Shown here: one piece after another, positions 20,456 through 28,565 of the stretch | Numbering within the stretch: the first letter of the stretch is position 1 | How the letters are laid out: each line of letters opens with the position of its first letter | DNA from: Lysobacter panacisoli | GTDB lineage: Bacteria; Pseudomonadota; Gammaproteobacteria; Xanthomonadales; Xanthomonadaceae | NCBI RefSeq assembly: GCF_009765165.1 | Contig: NZ_VLNU01000001.1 | Span: forward strand, 3,044,247-3,108,246 | Direction: 5' to 3' | Length of the DNA: 64,000 nt | Notes under the pieces: generated by a model | What the model was told of the DNA's origin: nothing | The model's database searches: none | What the model saw: only the letters and a program-made list of their open reading frames with translations | Translations under genes and position numbers: made by a program

Positions 20456-20605
20456 GGTGGCGCCCCTCCGGCGGCCGAGACGGTGCCGGCATTACCGCAC
20501 GCACCGTCGGGGTGGTCAATACGCTCGGGAATTGTGGCGGGGCATCGGCTCTGGCAACGTAAGGGCATCGCCGCGCGGCGGCAGCTCAGGGTCAGGGAGT
20601 AGGTC

Positions 20606-22597
20606 ATGAGTTACTTCGTCACCGGCGCCACCGGATTCATCGGCCGTTTCCTCGTCGGCAAGCTGCTCAAGCGCAAGGGCACGGTCTACGTGCTGGTGCG
20701 CAAGGATTCGCGCAAGAAGTTCGATGCCATCGCCAAGAAGATGGGATGGGACGCCAAGCGCGTCGTGCCGATCGAAGGCGACATGACGCAGGACAAGTGC
20801 GGCGTCAGCGCCGCGCAGATCCGCACGCTGGGCGGCAAGGTGAAGCACTTCTTCCACCTCGCCGCGATCTACGACCTCACCGCCAAGCCCGAGGCCCAGC
20901 GCGAAGCCAACATCGACGGCACGCAACACGCGCTCGACCTCGCCGCCGCGATCAAGGCCGAGGTCTTCCACCACACCAGTTCGATCGCCGCTGCCGGCCT
21001 GTATCCGGGCGTGTTCCGCGAGGACATGTTCGACGAAGCCGAAGGCCTGGACGATCCCTACCTGCGCACCAAGCACGATTCCGAAGGGCTGGTGCGCAGG
21101 GAAACGCGCGTGAAGTGGCGCATCTACCGGCCGGGCATGGTCGTGGGTCACTCGCAGACCGGCGAGATGGACAAGATCGATGGTCCCTATTACTTCTTCA
21201 CCTTCCTCAAGAAGCTGCGGCAGATGCTGCCGCCGTGGATGCCGATGCTCGGCCTGGAAGGCGGGCGCATCAACATCGTGCCGGTGGATTACGTGGTCGA
21301 CGCGATGGACCACATCGCGCACAAGCCGCGTCTCGATGGCCACTGCTTCCACCTGTCCGATCCGGAGCCCATGCGCGTGGGCGAGGTGCTCAACACCTTC
21401 GCGCGTGCCGGCCATTCGCCGGAGATGACCATGCGCATCGATGCGCGCATGTTCGCCTTCATCCCCGGCAGCGTGCGCGGCGCGGTGGCGAACCTGCCGC
21501 CGGTCCGGCGTTTCATCGGCATGCTGCTGCGCGACTTCAAGATCCCCAAGCAGGTGATGAAGTTCATCACCTATCCCACGCGCTTCGACAACCGCGAAGC
21601 CGAGCGCGCACTCAAGGGCAGCGGCATCCAGGTTCCGCCGCTGGAAACGTATGCGTGGCGGCTGTGGGACTACTGGGAGCGTTACCTCGATCCCGACCTG
21701 TTCGTCGACCGCACGCTCAAAGGCAAGGTGCGCAACAAGGTGGTGGTGATCACAGGCGGCTCCTCGGGCATCGGCCTGGCGACCGCGCAGCGCGTGGCCG
21801 AGGCGGGCGCGATCACGGTCATCGTCGCGCGCGGCGAAGAGGAGCTGTTCAAGGCCCGCGACGCGATGAACGCCGCCGGCGGCAAGGTCTTCGCCTACAC
21901 CGCGGACCTGGCCGACATGGACGATTGCGATCGTCTGGTGAAGAAGGTGCTGGAGGAACACGGTCGCTGCGACGTGCTGGTCAACAACGCCGGTCGTTCG
22001 ATCCGCCGTTCGATCGAGCTGAGCTACGACCGCTTCCACGATTTCGAGCGCACGATGCAGCTGAACTACTTCGGCAGCCTGCGGTTGATCATGGGCTTCC
22101 TGCCTGTGATGACCCATCGGCGCAAGGGTCACATCATCAACATCAGTTCGATCGGCGTGCTCGCGAATTCGCCGCGTTTCTCCGCTTACGTCGCGTCGAA
22201 GGCCGCGCTGGACGCATGGAGCCGCTGCGCGCAGGGCGAGCTGTCCGGCAAGGGCATCTGCTTCACCACCATCAACATGCCGTTGGTGAAGACGCCGATG
22301 ATCGCACCGACCAAGATGTACGACAGCGTGCCCACGCTCACGCCGGACGAGGCCGCGGACCTGGTGGTGAAGGGCATCATCGAGCGCCCGAGTCGCATCG
22401 CCACGCGCCTGGGCATCTTCGCTTCGGTGATCAACGCGATCGCGCCGAAGGCATACGAAGTGATCATGAGCACCGCGTTCGAACTGTTCCCCGACTCCGC
22501 CGCCGCGCGTGGCGACAAGCAGGCGCTCCGGGGCGAAGTGAAACCCAGCAGCGAGCAGATCGCGTTCGCGGCGCTGATGCGCGGCGTGCACTGGTAG
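20606..22597 (+). CDS. Two-domain fatty acyl-CoA reductase-like SDR protein
   Basis: A 663-residue fusion of two short-chain dehydrogenase domains. The N-terminal extended SDR has GATGFIGRFL (residues 7-16) and the active-site YLRTKHDS (about 152-159); the C-terminal classical SDR has GGSSGIGLATA (about 382-392) and YVASKAALDA (about 528-537). Length, domain order and blocks such as YRPGMVVGHSQTGEMDK, LNYFGSLRLIMGF and NMPLVKTPMIAPTK closely resemble the Marinobacter fatty acyl-CoA reductase (Maqu_2507), which makes fatty alcohols from acyl-CoA or acyl-ACP in two NADPH steps. Substrate here is inferred. Strong GGAG-like ribosome-binding site. Confidence 0.85.
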   Translation: MSYFVTGATGFIGRFLVGKLLKRKGTVYVLVRKDSRKKFDAIAKKMGWDAKRVVPIEGDMTQDKCGVSAAQIRTLGGKVKHFFHLAAIYDLTAKPEAQREANIDGTQHALDLAAAIKAEVFHHTSSIAAAGLYPGVFREDMFDEAEGLDDPYLRTKHDSEGLVRRETRVKWRIYRPGMVVGHSQTGEMDKIDGPYYFFTFLKKLRQMLPPWMPMLGLEGGRINIVPVDYVVDAMDHIAHKPRLDGHCFHLSDPEPMRVGEVLNTFARAGHSPEMTMRIDARMFAFIPGSVRGAVANLPPVRRFIGMLLRDFKIPKQVMKFITYPTRFDNREAERALKGSGIQVPPLETYAWRLWDYWERYLDPDLFVDRTLKGKVRNKVVVITGGSSGIGLATAQRVAEAGAITVIVARGEEELFKARDAMNAAGGKVFAYTADLADMDDCDRLVKKVLEEHGRCDVLVNNAGRSIRRSIELSYDRFHDFERTMQLNYFGSLRLIMGFLPVMTHRRKGHIINISSIGVLANSPRFSAYVASKAALDAWSRCAQGELSGKGICFTTINMPLVKTPMIAPTKMYDSVPTLTPDEAADLVVKGIIERPSRIATRLGIFASVINAIAPKAYEVIMSTAFELFPDSAAARGDKQALRGEVKPSSEQIAFAALMRGVHW

Positions 22598-22612
22598 GTA
22601 CGCCACGAGGAA

Positions 22613-22640
22613 CTGTCGTCTCCCGCCAGGGAGACGACAG
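22613..22640. terminator. Hairpin between convergent genes
   Basis: Perfect 12-bp stem CTGTCGTCTCCC/GGGAGACGACAG (22613-22624 with 22629-22640), loop GCCA, without a T-tract. It probably ends both converging transcripts. Confidence 0.6.
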
Positions 22641-22650
22641 CGTCAATCGA

Positions 22651-23622
22651 TCAGTACGCCTGGCATTGCAGGAAGCGCACCTTGCGGTCGCTGCCCGCCG
22701 GCGGCTGCAGCTGCAGCCGCGAGGCGCGCAGGGTGTCGTAGCGGCGCAGGACGCCGCAGATTTCCTGGATCTGCGCGTGGTCGACGTCCTCGCGCTGCTG
22801 GACGACGAGGGTCGAGCTGGTCGACCACAGCACGCGTTCGACCCAGGGCAGGGCGGCGACGGCATTGATCACTTCGCCGCGCTCGAACTGGTCGCGGTTC
22901 GGATCCGCCGGTGCGGCGACACCGAGCGCAGGCTCCGCTGCGGCCGGCGCGACCGACGCGGGGCGCGGTGCGGGCACTGGGGCGGCGGGTGCGGCAGAAA
23001 CGGCCTCGCTGCCGGTGTCGCCTTCCGGCAACAACGCAGGCACGAGCCCGAGCAGCAATCCAAGGACGATCGCGCCACCCCATACGATCGCGGTTTCCTT
23101 CGCGCCGCGCTTGCGTGCGTTGGCGGTCAGGTCGTCGTGCAATGCCTGCGGCAGCATCGGGCCGACCAGCGACCACAGCGATTCGCCGTCGTACAGCTCA
23201 AGCGCACCGGCGGACTTTCGCGCGTCCGCGTCGATCCGCGCCGGCGTGGCGAGCACACCGCCCGCGGCGTTCTGGAAGCGCACGGCGTCCGCGAGTTCGC
23301 GGATGTTGGCGGACGCGAGGCGGGAGCGTGCGCCCGCGAGCTTGCTGACCAGCAGCCAGGTGCGGCCTTCGCGACGCAGGCGGATTTCCGCTTGCGGTCC
23401 CTGATCGAGCGACTGGTCCAGCGATTCGGCTTCGAATCCGCGCACCTGCAGCGCTTCGACCACCAGTCGCGCGAACTCGCGCCAGCGCATTTCCGCGAGT
23501 GCGGTGATGCCGGCGGCGGTCTCGGCCTGCCGTTGTCGCACCAGCCAGAGATAGGTCGTTGCCAGAGCACCCGCAAACACCGTGACCAGCAGGGCAATCG
23601 TCAGGGAGAAACCGTCGGGCAT
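22651..23622 (-). CDS. Membrane-anchored protein with Mrr-like (restriction endonuclease-fold) domain
   Basis: A 323-residue protein: an N-terminal membrane segment (residues 5-25), a cytoplasmic Mrr/REase-like region (about 40-150; WREFARLVVEALQVRGFEAE, AEIRLRREGRTWLLVSK), a second membrane segment near 183-203, a Pro/Ala linker and a periplasmic tail ending RKVRFLQCQAY. In the nuclease-like core the lysine is kept but the usual Asp is replaced by Glu and QxK reads VSK, so activity is doubtful. Function unknown. Start set at the ATG before PDGFSLTIA. Confidence 0.65.
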   Translation of the reverse strand: MPDGFSLTIALLVTVFAGALATTYLWLVRQRQAETAAGITALAEMRWREFARLVVEALQVRGFEAESLDQSLDQGPQAEIRLRREGRTWLLVSKLAGARSRLASANIRELADAVRFQNAAGGVLATPARIDADARKSAGALELYDGESLWSLVGPMLPQALHDDLTANARKRGAKETAIVWGGAIVLGLLLGLVPALLPEGDTGSEAVSAAPAAPVPAPRPASVAPAAAEPALGVAAPADPNRDQFERGEVINAVAALPWVERVLWSTSSTLVVQQREDVDHAQIQEICGVLRRYDTLRASRLQLQPPAGSDRKVRFLQCQAY

Positions 23623-23729
23623 GCGCAACTCGCGTCGTCGTGGCTGGCGCGGACTATACGCGAGGCCGATGGCGATCCGTGTGGCGCGCATCACGAGGGC
23701 GCGGGCAGCGGCCGCCCGCGGACATGAGA

Positions 23730-23791
23730 AAGCCCGCCAGTCCGAAACCGTAAGGGGAGGGGAGCATACGGAGACGCGGACTGGCGGGCTT
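23730..23791. repeat. Long inverted repeat with structured loop
   Basis: Perfect 15-bp arms AAGCCCGCCAGTCCG (23730-23744) and CGGACTGGCGGGCTT (23777-23791) enclose 32 nt that include a further CCGTA/TACGG pairing. It lies downstream of the phasin gene on the minus strand and may act as its terminator. Confidence 0.6.
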
Positions 23792-23835
23792 GTTGGAACG
23801 CCCGGCGCGGGACCGGACGGTGAAGCGGAAAACGA

Positions 23836-24396
23836 TCAGCTCGAGGATGCAGGCCGGGTTGCCTTGCGCGGCGACTTGCGCGCGGCTGGACGCTTGGCGG
23901 CCTTGCTGGCCGGCGCCTTGCGCGCGCTGGTCTTGCGTGCGGGCGCACCGCCCTGGCGACGCAGTTCGGCGGTGAGCGCGTCGACGCGATTGGCGAGTTC
24001 GTTGAGGTCTTCGCGGCCGGGCACGCCCAGCTTCACCAGCGAGCGCTGCACGCGATCCTCGAACACCTTCTCCAACCGGTCCCAGGTATCGGCTGCACGC
24101 TCGCGCGCCTGGCCGACTTTGCCGCCGACCACGTCGCGGACCGCATCGGCCTGGCCGCCGGCGAAACGGCGCGCGGTCTGTTCCAGGGTCATGCCTTCCT
24201 TGATCAGCGCGTCGAACAGCTTGGTGCCTTCGGCCTGCGCGCGCGAGAACGCGCCCACGCCGGCCAGCCAGATCTGCTGCGCCGATTCGCTCAGCGAGCG
24301 CGAAAGCTGCTCGGCCTGCTGCTGGGCATCGGCCTTGCTGGCCTTGCCGCGTCCGCCCGAAGCGGTCTTCTTGGTCGCCTTCTTGAACTTCGCCAT
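23836..24396 (-). CDS. Phasin-family (PhaF/PhaI-like) granule protein
   Basis: A 186-residue protein with a phasin domain (about 25-140; LAGVGAFSRAQAEGTKLFDA, then VEKVFEDRVQRSL-type helix) and a basic Ala/Lys/Arg/Pro tail with KASKAAKRPAARKSP-like repeats. Such proteins coat polyhydroxyalkanoate or other lipid granules; the tail resembles histone H1-like DNA-binding tails of PhaF. No PHA synthase is in the window. Confidence 0.85.
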   Translation of the reverse strand: MAKFKKATKKTASGGRGKASKADAQQQAEQLSRSLSESAQQIWLAGVGAFSRAQAEGTKLFDALIKEGMTLEQTARRFAGGQADAVRDVVGGKVGQARERAADTWDRLEKVFEDRVQRSLVKLGVPGREDLNELANRVDALTAELRRQGGAPARKTSARKAPASKAAKRPAARKSPRKATRPASSS

Positions 24397-24497
24397 GCGC
24401 GTTCCCTCGAAAGGTGATGGGCCTCAGATGCGCTCACCTTCGCCCGGGGGTCTAGAGCTTTCACACCAAGGGACGAACGCGATGCGTCCCCCGCACC

Positions 24498-25265
24498 TCA
24501 GACCCACTCGCGTGAAGGCAGGGTGTAGCGTCGTTGCGGTCGGCCGATGAGGTCGAGGAACCGGTTGAAAACCTCGTCCGCCTGCGCCTGCATGCCGGCG
24601 ATGTGGCGACGGGTGTGCTCGCGGATCGCGGCCTCGTCGGCGCGGGCGGGATCCAGTCCGCCGAGCTCCGCCAGCTCTTGGCGATAGGCCGGATTGGCCA
24701 GCCAGCGCTCGATCAGCGGCTGGTCCATCTCCAGGTGGAACTGGAAGCCGTAGGCGTTCTCGCCGTAACGGAACGCCTGCTGCTCGCAGCCGTCGGTGCG
24801 GGCCAGGTGCACGGCGTCGCGGGGCACGTCGAAACTGTAGCGGTGCCACTGGAACACCGGCGCGATCTCGCCCAGCGGCGACAGCACCGGATCGGTGCGG
24901 CCGGCATCGGTGGTGCGCAGCGGATACCAGCCGATCTCCGGTTCGTGATGGCGACGCACAGGCGCACCGAGCACGTGGGCGAGAAGCTGCGCCCCCAGGC
25001 AGATGCCGAGCACCGGCTTGCCCTGTTCGAGCATGCGTTCGATCGCGCGCAATTCCGTGCGCAGGTGGGGGCGCTGGGCCTGGTCCTCCACGTTCATCGG
25101 CCCGCCCAGCACGACCAGCCCGCGATAGCGGTCGACGTTGGGTTCAAAGTCCGGCTGGCGCTCGAAATTGGCGAAGCGGATGCGATGCCCGCGCCGGCGG
25201 ATCAACCGGTCCAGCGTGCCCAGCGGTTCGGCGGCGACGTGTTGGAAGACGAGCAGGCGCGGCAT
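24498..25265 (-). CDS. Class I glutamine amidotransferase-like protein
   Basis: A 255-residue GATase1-fold protein with nucleophile elbow GICLGAQLLAHVLG (Cys near 95), VVLGGPMNV oxyanion region and the catalytic His in FQFHLEM (about 180), so the triad looks complete. It has no synthetase domain, so it belongs to the stand-alone GMP synthase-like amidotransferases that deamidate or hydrolyse glutamine-like substrates (for example gamma-glutamyl conjugates). Cytoplasmic. Confidence 0.87.
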   Translation of the reverse strand: MPRLLVFQHVAAEPLGTLDRLIRRRGHRIRFANFERQPDFEPNVDRYRGLVVLGGPMNVEDQAQRPHLRTELRAIERMLEQGKPVLGICLGAQLLAHVLGAPVRRHHEPEIGWYPLRTTDAGRTDPVLSPLGEIAPVFQWHRYSFDVPRDAVHLARTDGCEQQAFRYGENAYGFQFHLEMDQPLIERWLANPAYRQELAELGGLDPARADEAAIREHTRRHIAGMQAQADEVFNRFLDLIGRPQRRYTLPSREWV

Positions 25266-25326
25266 GGCGGACAGCGGCGGCCCGTGGCCGCGAAGGGATG
25301 GCGCGACTATGCCAAATCCGAGGCGC

Positions 25327-26202
25327 TCAGGCGCGTGGGGCGGTGGCGATCACCACGATCGCGACGATCGCCAGCGCGATCGCGAGGCGGTTCCAGCGGT
25401 GGGTCTTCTCGCCGAACGCCAGCACGCCGACCGCAGTGCCCAGCACCACGACGGCGATGTTCATCGTCGCGAACACGACCGAAGGATGGTCCGACAGCGC
25501 CTGGTGCGCGCGCACGTAGAAGACGATGTTGCCGAAGTTGAGCGCGCCCAGCAGCAGGCCCGCGCCGAGGTTGCGCCAGCTCCAGCGCGTGCGCCTGCGT
25601 ATCGCGCGCCACGCCTGTGCGGCGAGCATCAGCACGAAGGCGAGGACGAACGCCACCTGCAGCGCCGCGACCGACGGCGTGCCGGCCAGCGCGATGGTCT
25701 TGAGCATCACGTCGACCAGCGCGAAACCGACCCATACCGTCAGCAGCAGCGCCCAGCCTTGCCACGCGGGCGTCGCGCTGTCGTTCTGCGATGCGTCGGG
25801 TCGCACCACGATGCCGGCGACGGCGAGCAGGCCCAGCCCCAGTCCGAGCAACCGCTGTCCATCGACCCGTTCGCCGAACAGCGCGAACGCGGCCAGCAGC
25901 GACAGCAGCAGCGACAGCCGCTGGGCGACATCGGTGCGCACGATGCCCGTGCTGCGCACCGACGCGGCCAGCACCAGGAACAGCGACGGCAGCACGACCG
26001 CCAGCCCCAGCAATGCGGCCCACGGCGCGTGCGGTTGCGACAGCGTGTCCAGCGACGGACGCAGCAGCCAGGCGCACAGGACGCTGGCCGCCAGATAGTT
26101 CCAGGTGACCAGCTGGGCGACATCGAGCCGCGCACGCGGCGCGAGCTTGAGCACCACCGACACCAGCACGCTGCACAGCGCGCTGAACACGATCAGGTGC
26201 AT
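25327..26202 (-). CDS. EamA/DMT-superfamily transporter
   Basis: A 291-residue inner-membrane protein with about ten hydrophobic segments arranged as two EamA-like halves; the C-terminal half ends ALAIVAIVVIATAPRA. DMT exporters move small metabolites or amino acids; substrate cannot be told. It lies 61 nt downstream of the amidotransferase start on the same strand and 30 nt from the helicase stop, but has no clear functional link to either. Confidence 0.82.
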   Translation of the reverse strand: MHLIVFSALCSVLVSVVLKLAPRARLDVAQLVTWNYLAASVLCAWLLRPSLDTLSQPHAPWAALLGLAVVLPSLFLVLAASVRSTGIVRTDVAQRLSLLLSLLAAFALFGERVDGQRLLGLGLGLLAVAGIVVRPDASQNDSATPAWQGWALLLTVWVGFALVDVMLKTIALAGTPSVAALQVAFVLAFVLMLAAQAWRAIRRRTRWSWRNLGAGLLLGALNFGNIVFYVRAHQALSDHPSVVFATMNIAVVVLGTAVGVLAFGEKTHRWNRLAIALAIVAIVVIATAPRA

Positions 26203-26232
26203 CCGGCCCTCATGCGTCGGTGGCGGCGTTCG

Positions 26233-28332
26233 TCAGCGCGGCTTGGGCTTGTGGAAACCGCCGGGACGGTGCGGGCCGCCGGGCGGACGCGGGCCGCGCG
26301 GCGGACGGCGTTCGTCGTCGAACTCGCGCGCGTGGCGTCCGTGCGGCCGCTGGCCGTAACCGCCTGCGCCGCCACCGCCGCTCTCGCCCGGACGGCTGAT
26401 GCGCAGCGGCTGTCCCGCCACGCGCACGCGCTTGAGGTGATCCATGACCTCGCGCGGCATGCCTTCGGGCAGGTCGATCAGGCTGTGGTCGTCGCGGATG
26501 TCGATGCGGCCGATGTAGCGGCTTTCCAGCTCGGCCTCGTTGGCGATGGCGCCGACGATATTGCCGGGCTTGACCCCGTGCATGTGGCCGACCTCGATGC
26601 GGAAGGTCTCCATGCCGACGTCCGGTGCGCGCGTGTCACGCGATTCGCGGGGTTCGCGCGGCGGACGCGGTTCGTGCCGCATCGGCGCGTCGTCGAACAT
26701 CGCCTCGGCGGCGTTGATCGGGCGCTCGTCGCGTTCGCCTTGGCGCTCGACATGACGTTCGATCACCGGGCGCTCATAGGCAGGCGGGGCGGTGTGCGTC
26801 GACTCGCGCTGCGGACGCTCGCTGCGTTCCGGACGCTCGTAACGGTCGCTGCGCGCGGGGCGATCGTCGCGCGGCGCACGCGGCGCGGCGTCGCGGCCGT
26901 AGCGCGAATCGCGGCGGTCGCGCGGGCCGGCATCGCGCGGGTCGCGCGATTCGAAGCCCGCCTGCGTGTGCGGACGCAGCCGTTCGGCGGTGACGTCCAG
27001 CAACAGCGGCATGTCGCCCTGCACCAGGCGCGCCAGCGCCGCGGCGATTTCCACCGCCGGCACGTTCTTCTCGCGCTCGTAGCGTTCGACCAGTTCGCGG
27101 AATTGGCCCAGCCCGTCGCTTTCCAGCGCGGTGGTGATGCGGCCGAGGAAGCGGTTCACGCGCTGCTCGTTGACGGTCTCCACGGACGGCAGCGACATCG
27201 GTTCGATCGGCTGGCGCGTGGCGCGCTCGATTGCGCGCAGCATGCCGCGCTCGCGCGGGGTGACGAACAGGATCGCCTCGCCCTTGCGCCCGGCGCGGCC
27301 GGTGCGACCGATGCGGTGGACGTAGCTCTCGGTGTCGTACGGGATGTCGTAGTTCAGCACGTGGCTGATGCGCTCCACGTCGAGGCCGCGCGCGGCCACG
27401 TCGGTGGCGACGAGTACGTCGATCTTGCCGTCCTTGAGGTTCTGGATGGTCTTCTCGCGCTGCGCCTGCTGCACGTCGCCATTGATCGCGGCCGCGGCGA
27501 TGCCGCGTGCGGCCAGCTTCTCGGCCAGTTCCTCGGTGGACTGCTTGGTGCGCGCGAACACGATCATCGCGTCGAACGGCTCGGCTTCGAGGATGCGCGT
27601 GATCGCATCGAGCTTGTGCATGCCGCTGACCGACCAGTAGCGCTGGCGGATGTTCGCGGCGGTGGTGGTCTTGGCCTTGATCGAGACCTCGACCGGATCC
27701 TTCAGGTAGGTCTGGGCGATGCGCTTGATCGGCGGCGGCATGGTCGCGGAGAACAGCGCCACCTGGCGCGACTCCGGCGTCTTCTTCAGCACCGCCTCGA
27801 CGTCGTCGATGAAGCCCATGCGCAGCATCTCGTCGGCTTCGTCGAGCACGAGGCAGCGTAGCTCCGACAGGTCCAGCGAACCGCGTTCGAGGTGGTCGAT
27901 GACGCGGCCGGGGGTGCCGACCACGACCTGCACGCCGCGCTTGAGCGCCTGCAGCTGCGGGTAGTAGCTCTGGCCGCCGTAGATCGGCAGCACGTGGAAG
28001 CCGGGCAGGTGGTGGGCGTACTTCTGGAACGCTTCGGCGACCTGGATCGCCAGTTCGCGCGTCGGCGCCAGAACCAGGGCCTGCGGCTTGTGCTTGCCCG
28101 GCTCGATGCGGGCGAGGACGGGCAGCGCGAATGCCGCGGTCTTGCCGGTACCGGTCTGGGCTTGGCCGAGCACGTCGCGGCCTTCGATCAGCGGCGGGAT
28201 GGTCGCGGCCTGGATGGGCGAAGGCGACTCGTAGCCGACATCGGCCAGCGCGCGCAGCAGCGGCTCGGGCAGGGCGAGATCGGTGAATTTTAGGGACGGG
28301 GCATCGTTCGAGCTGGGCGACTCGGCGCTCAT
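26233..28332 (-). CDS. deaD: DEAD-box ATP-dependent RNA helicase (DeaD/CsdA-like)
   Basis: RNA helicase of 699 residues for ribosome assembly and mRNA turnover. Motifs in order: Q motif SPIQAATIP (about 38), Walker A AQTGTGKT (58-65), LDEADEMLRMG, SATMPP, TDVAARGLDVERI, HRIGRTGRAGR; then a DbpA-type RNA-binding domain (GMETFRIEVGHMHGV and following) and a basic Gly/Arg/Pro tail. Between helicase core and RNA-binding domain lies an Arg/Asp-rich linker (RDARGPRDRRDSRYGRD-like), typical of xanthomonad DeaD. Long 5' region may carry cold-responsive control, not shown here. Confidence 0.95.
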   Translation of the reverse strand: MSAESPSSNDAPSLKFTDLALPEPLLRALADVGYESPSPIQAATIPPLIEGRDVLGQAQTGTGKTAAFALPVLARIEPGKHKPQALVLAPTRELAIQVAEAFQKYAHHLPGFHVLPIYGGQSYYPQLQALKRGVQVVVGTPGRVIDHLERGSLDLSELRCLVLDEADEMLRMGFIDDVEAVLKKTPESRQVALFSATMPPPIKRIAQTYLKDPVEVSIKAKTTTAANIRQRYWSVSGMHKLDAITRILEAEPFDAMIVFARTKQSTEELAEKLAARGIAAAAINGDVQQAQREKTIQNLKDGKIDVLVATDVAARGLDVERISHVLNYDIPYDTESYVHRIGRTGRAGRKGEAILFVTPRERGMLRAIERATRQPIEPMSLPSVETVNEQRVNRFLGRITTALESDGLGQFRELVERYEREKNVPAVEIAAALARLVQGDMPLLLDVTAERLRPHTQAGFESRDPRDAGPRDRRDSRYGRDAAPRAPRDDRPARSDRYERPERSERPQRESTHTAPPAYERPVIERHVERQGERDERPINAAEAMFDDAPMRHEPRPPREPRESRDTRAPDVGMETFRIEVGHMHGVKPGNIVGAIANEAELESRYIGRIDIRDDHSLIDLPEGMPREVMDHLKRVRVAGQPLRISRPGESGGGGAGGYGQRPHGRHAREFDDERRPPRGPRPPGGPHRPGGFHKPKPR

Positions 28333-28438
28333 GGGGGAGGACTCGGCAGCGCCGGCGTACGCCGGTCGGAAGACCGAATAGTGTAACCGAGGGGCGTGTG
28401 CCGGCCGTGTAGTGCGGTTTTCTCAGCGCACGTTCGCG

Positions 28439-28518
28439 CGTAGCCCGGGTAAGGCTAAGTCGCACCCGGGCGTTCCGCGCACCGCTTCCCCGATGCGCGT
28501 GCGCTTACCCGGGCTACG
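28439..28518. repeat. REP-like palindrome pair
   Basis: Perfect 15-bp inverted repeat CGTAGCCCGGGTAAG (28439-28453) and CTTACCCGGGCTACG (28504-28518) with 50 nt between, in the gap 28333-28565. This GTAGCCCGGG palindrome type is common between genes in Lysobacteraceae. Confidence 0.65.
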
Positions 28519-28565
28519 TGGCCGGGATGACGGCTACGTGGTTCAGCGGGATGCGAGGCGGGACT

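Noticed and set aside
20516..22606. 696-codon antisense open frame
   Set aside because: Antisense shadow of the reductase coding region; the plus-strand product has full SDR motifs.
20746..23727. 993-codon open frame overlapping the reductase gene
   Set aside because: Shadow of the reductase and Mrr-like genes, with Arg/Gly-rich composition typical of the wrong frame in high-GC DNA.
25138..27861. 907-codon plus-strand frame under the transporter and helicase genes
   Set aside because: His/Arg-rich mirror of the minus-strand DMT and DEAD-box genes.
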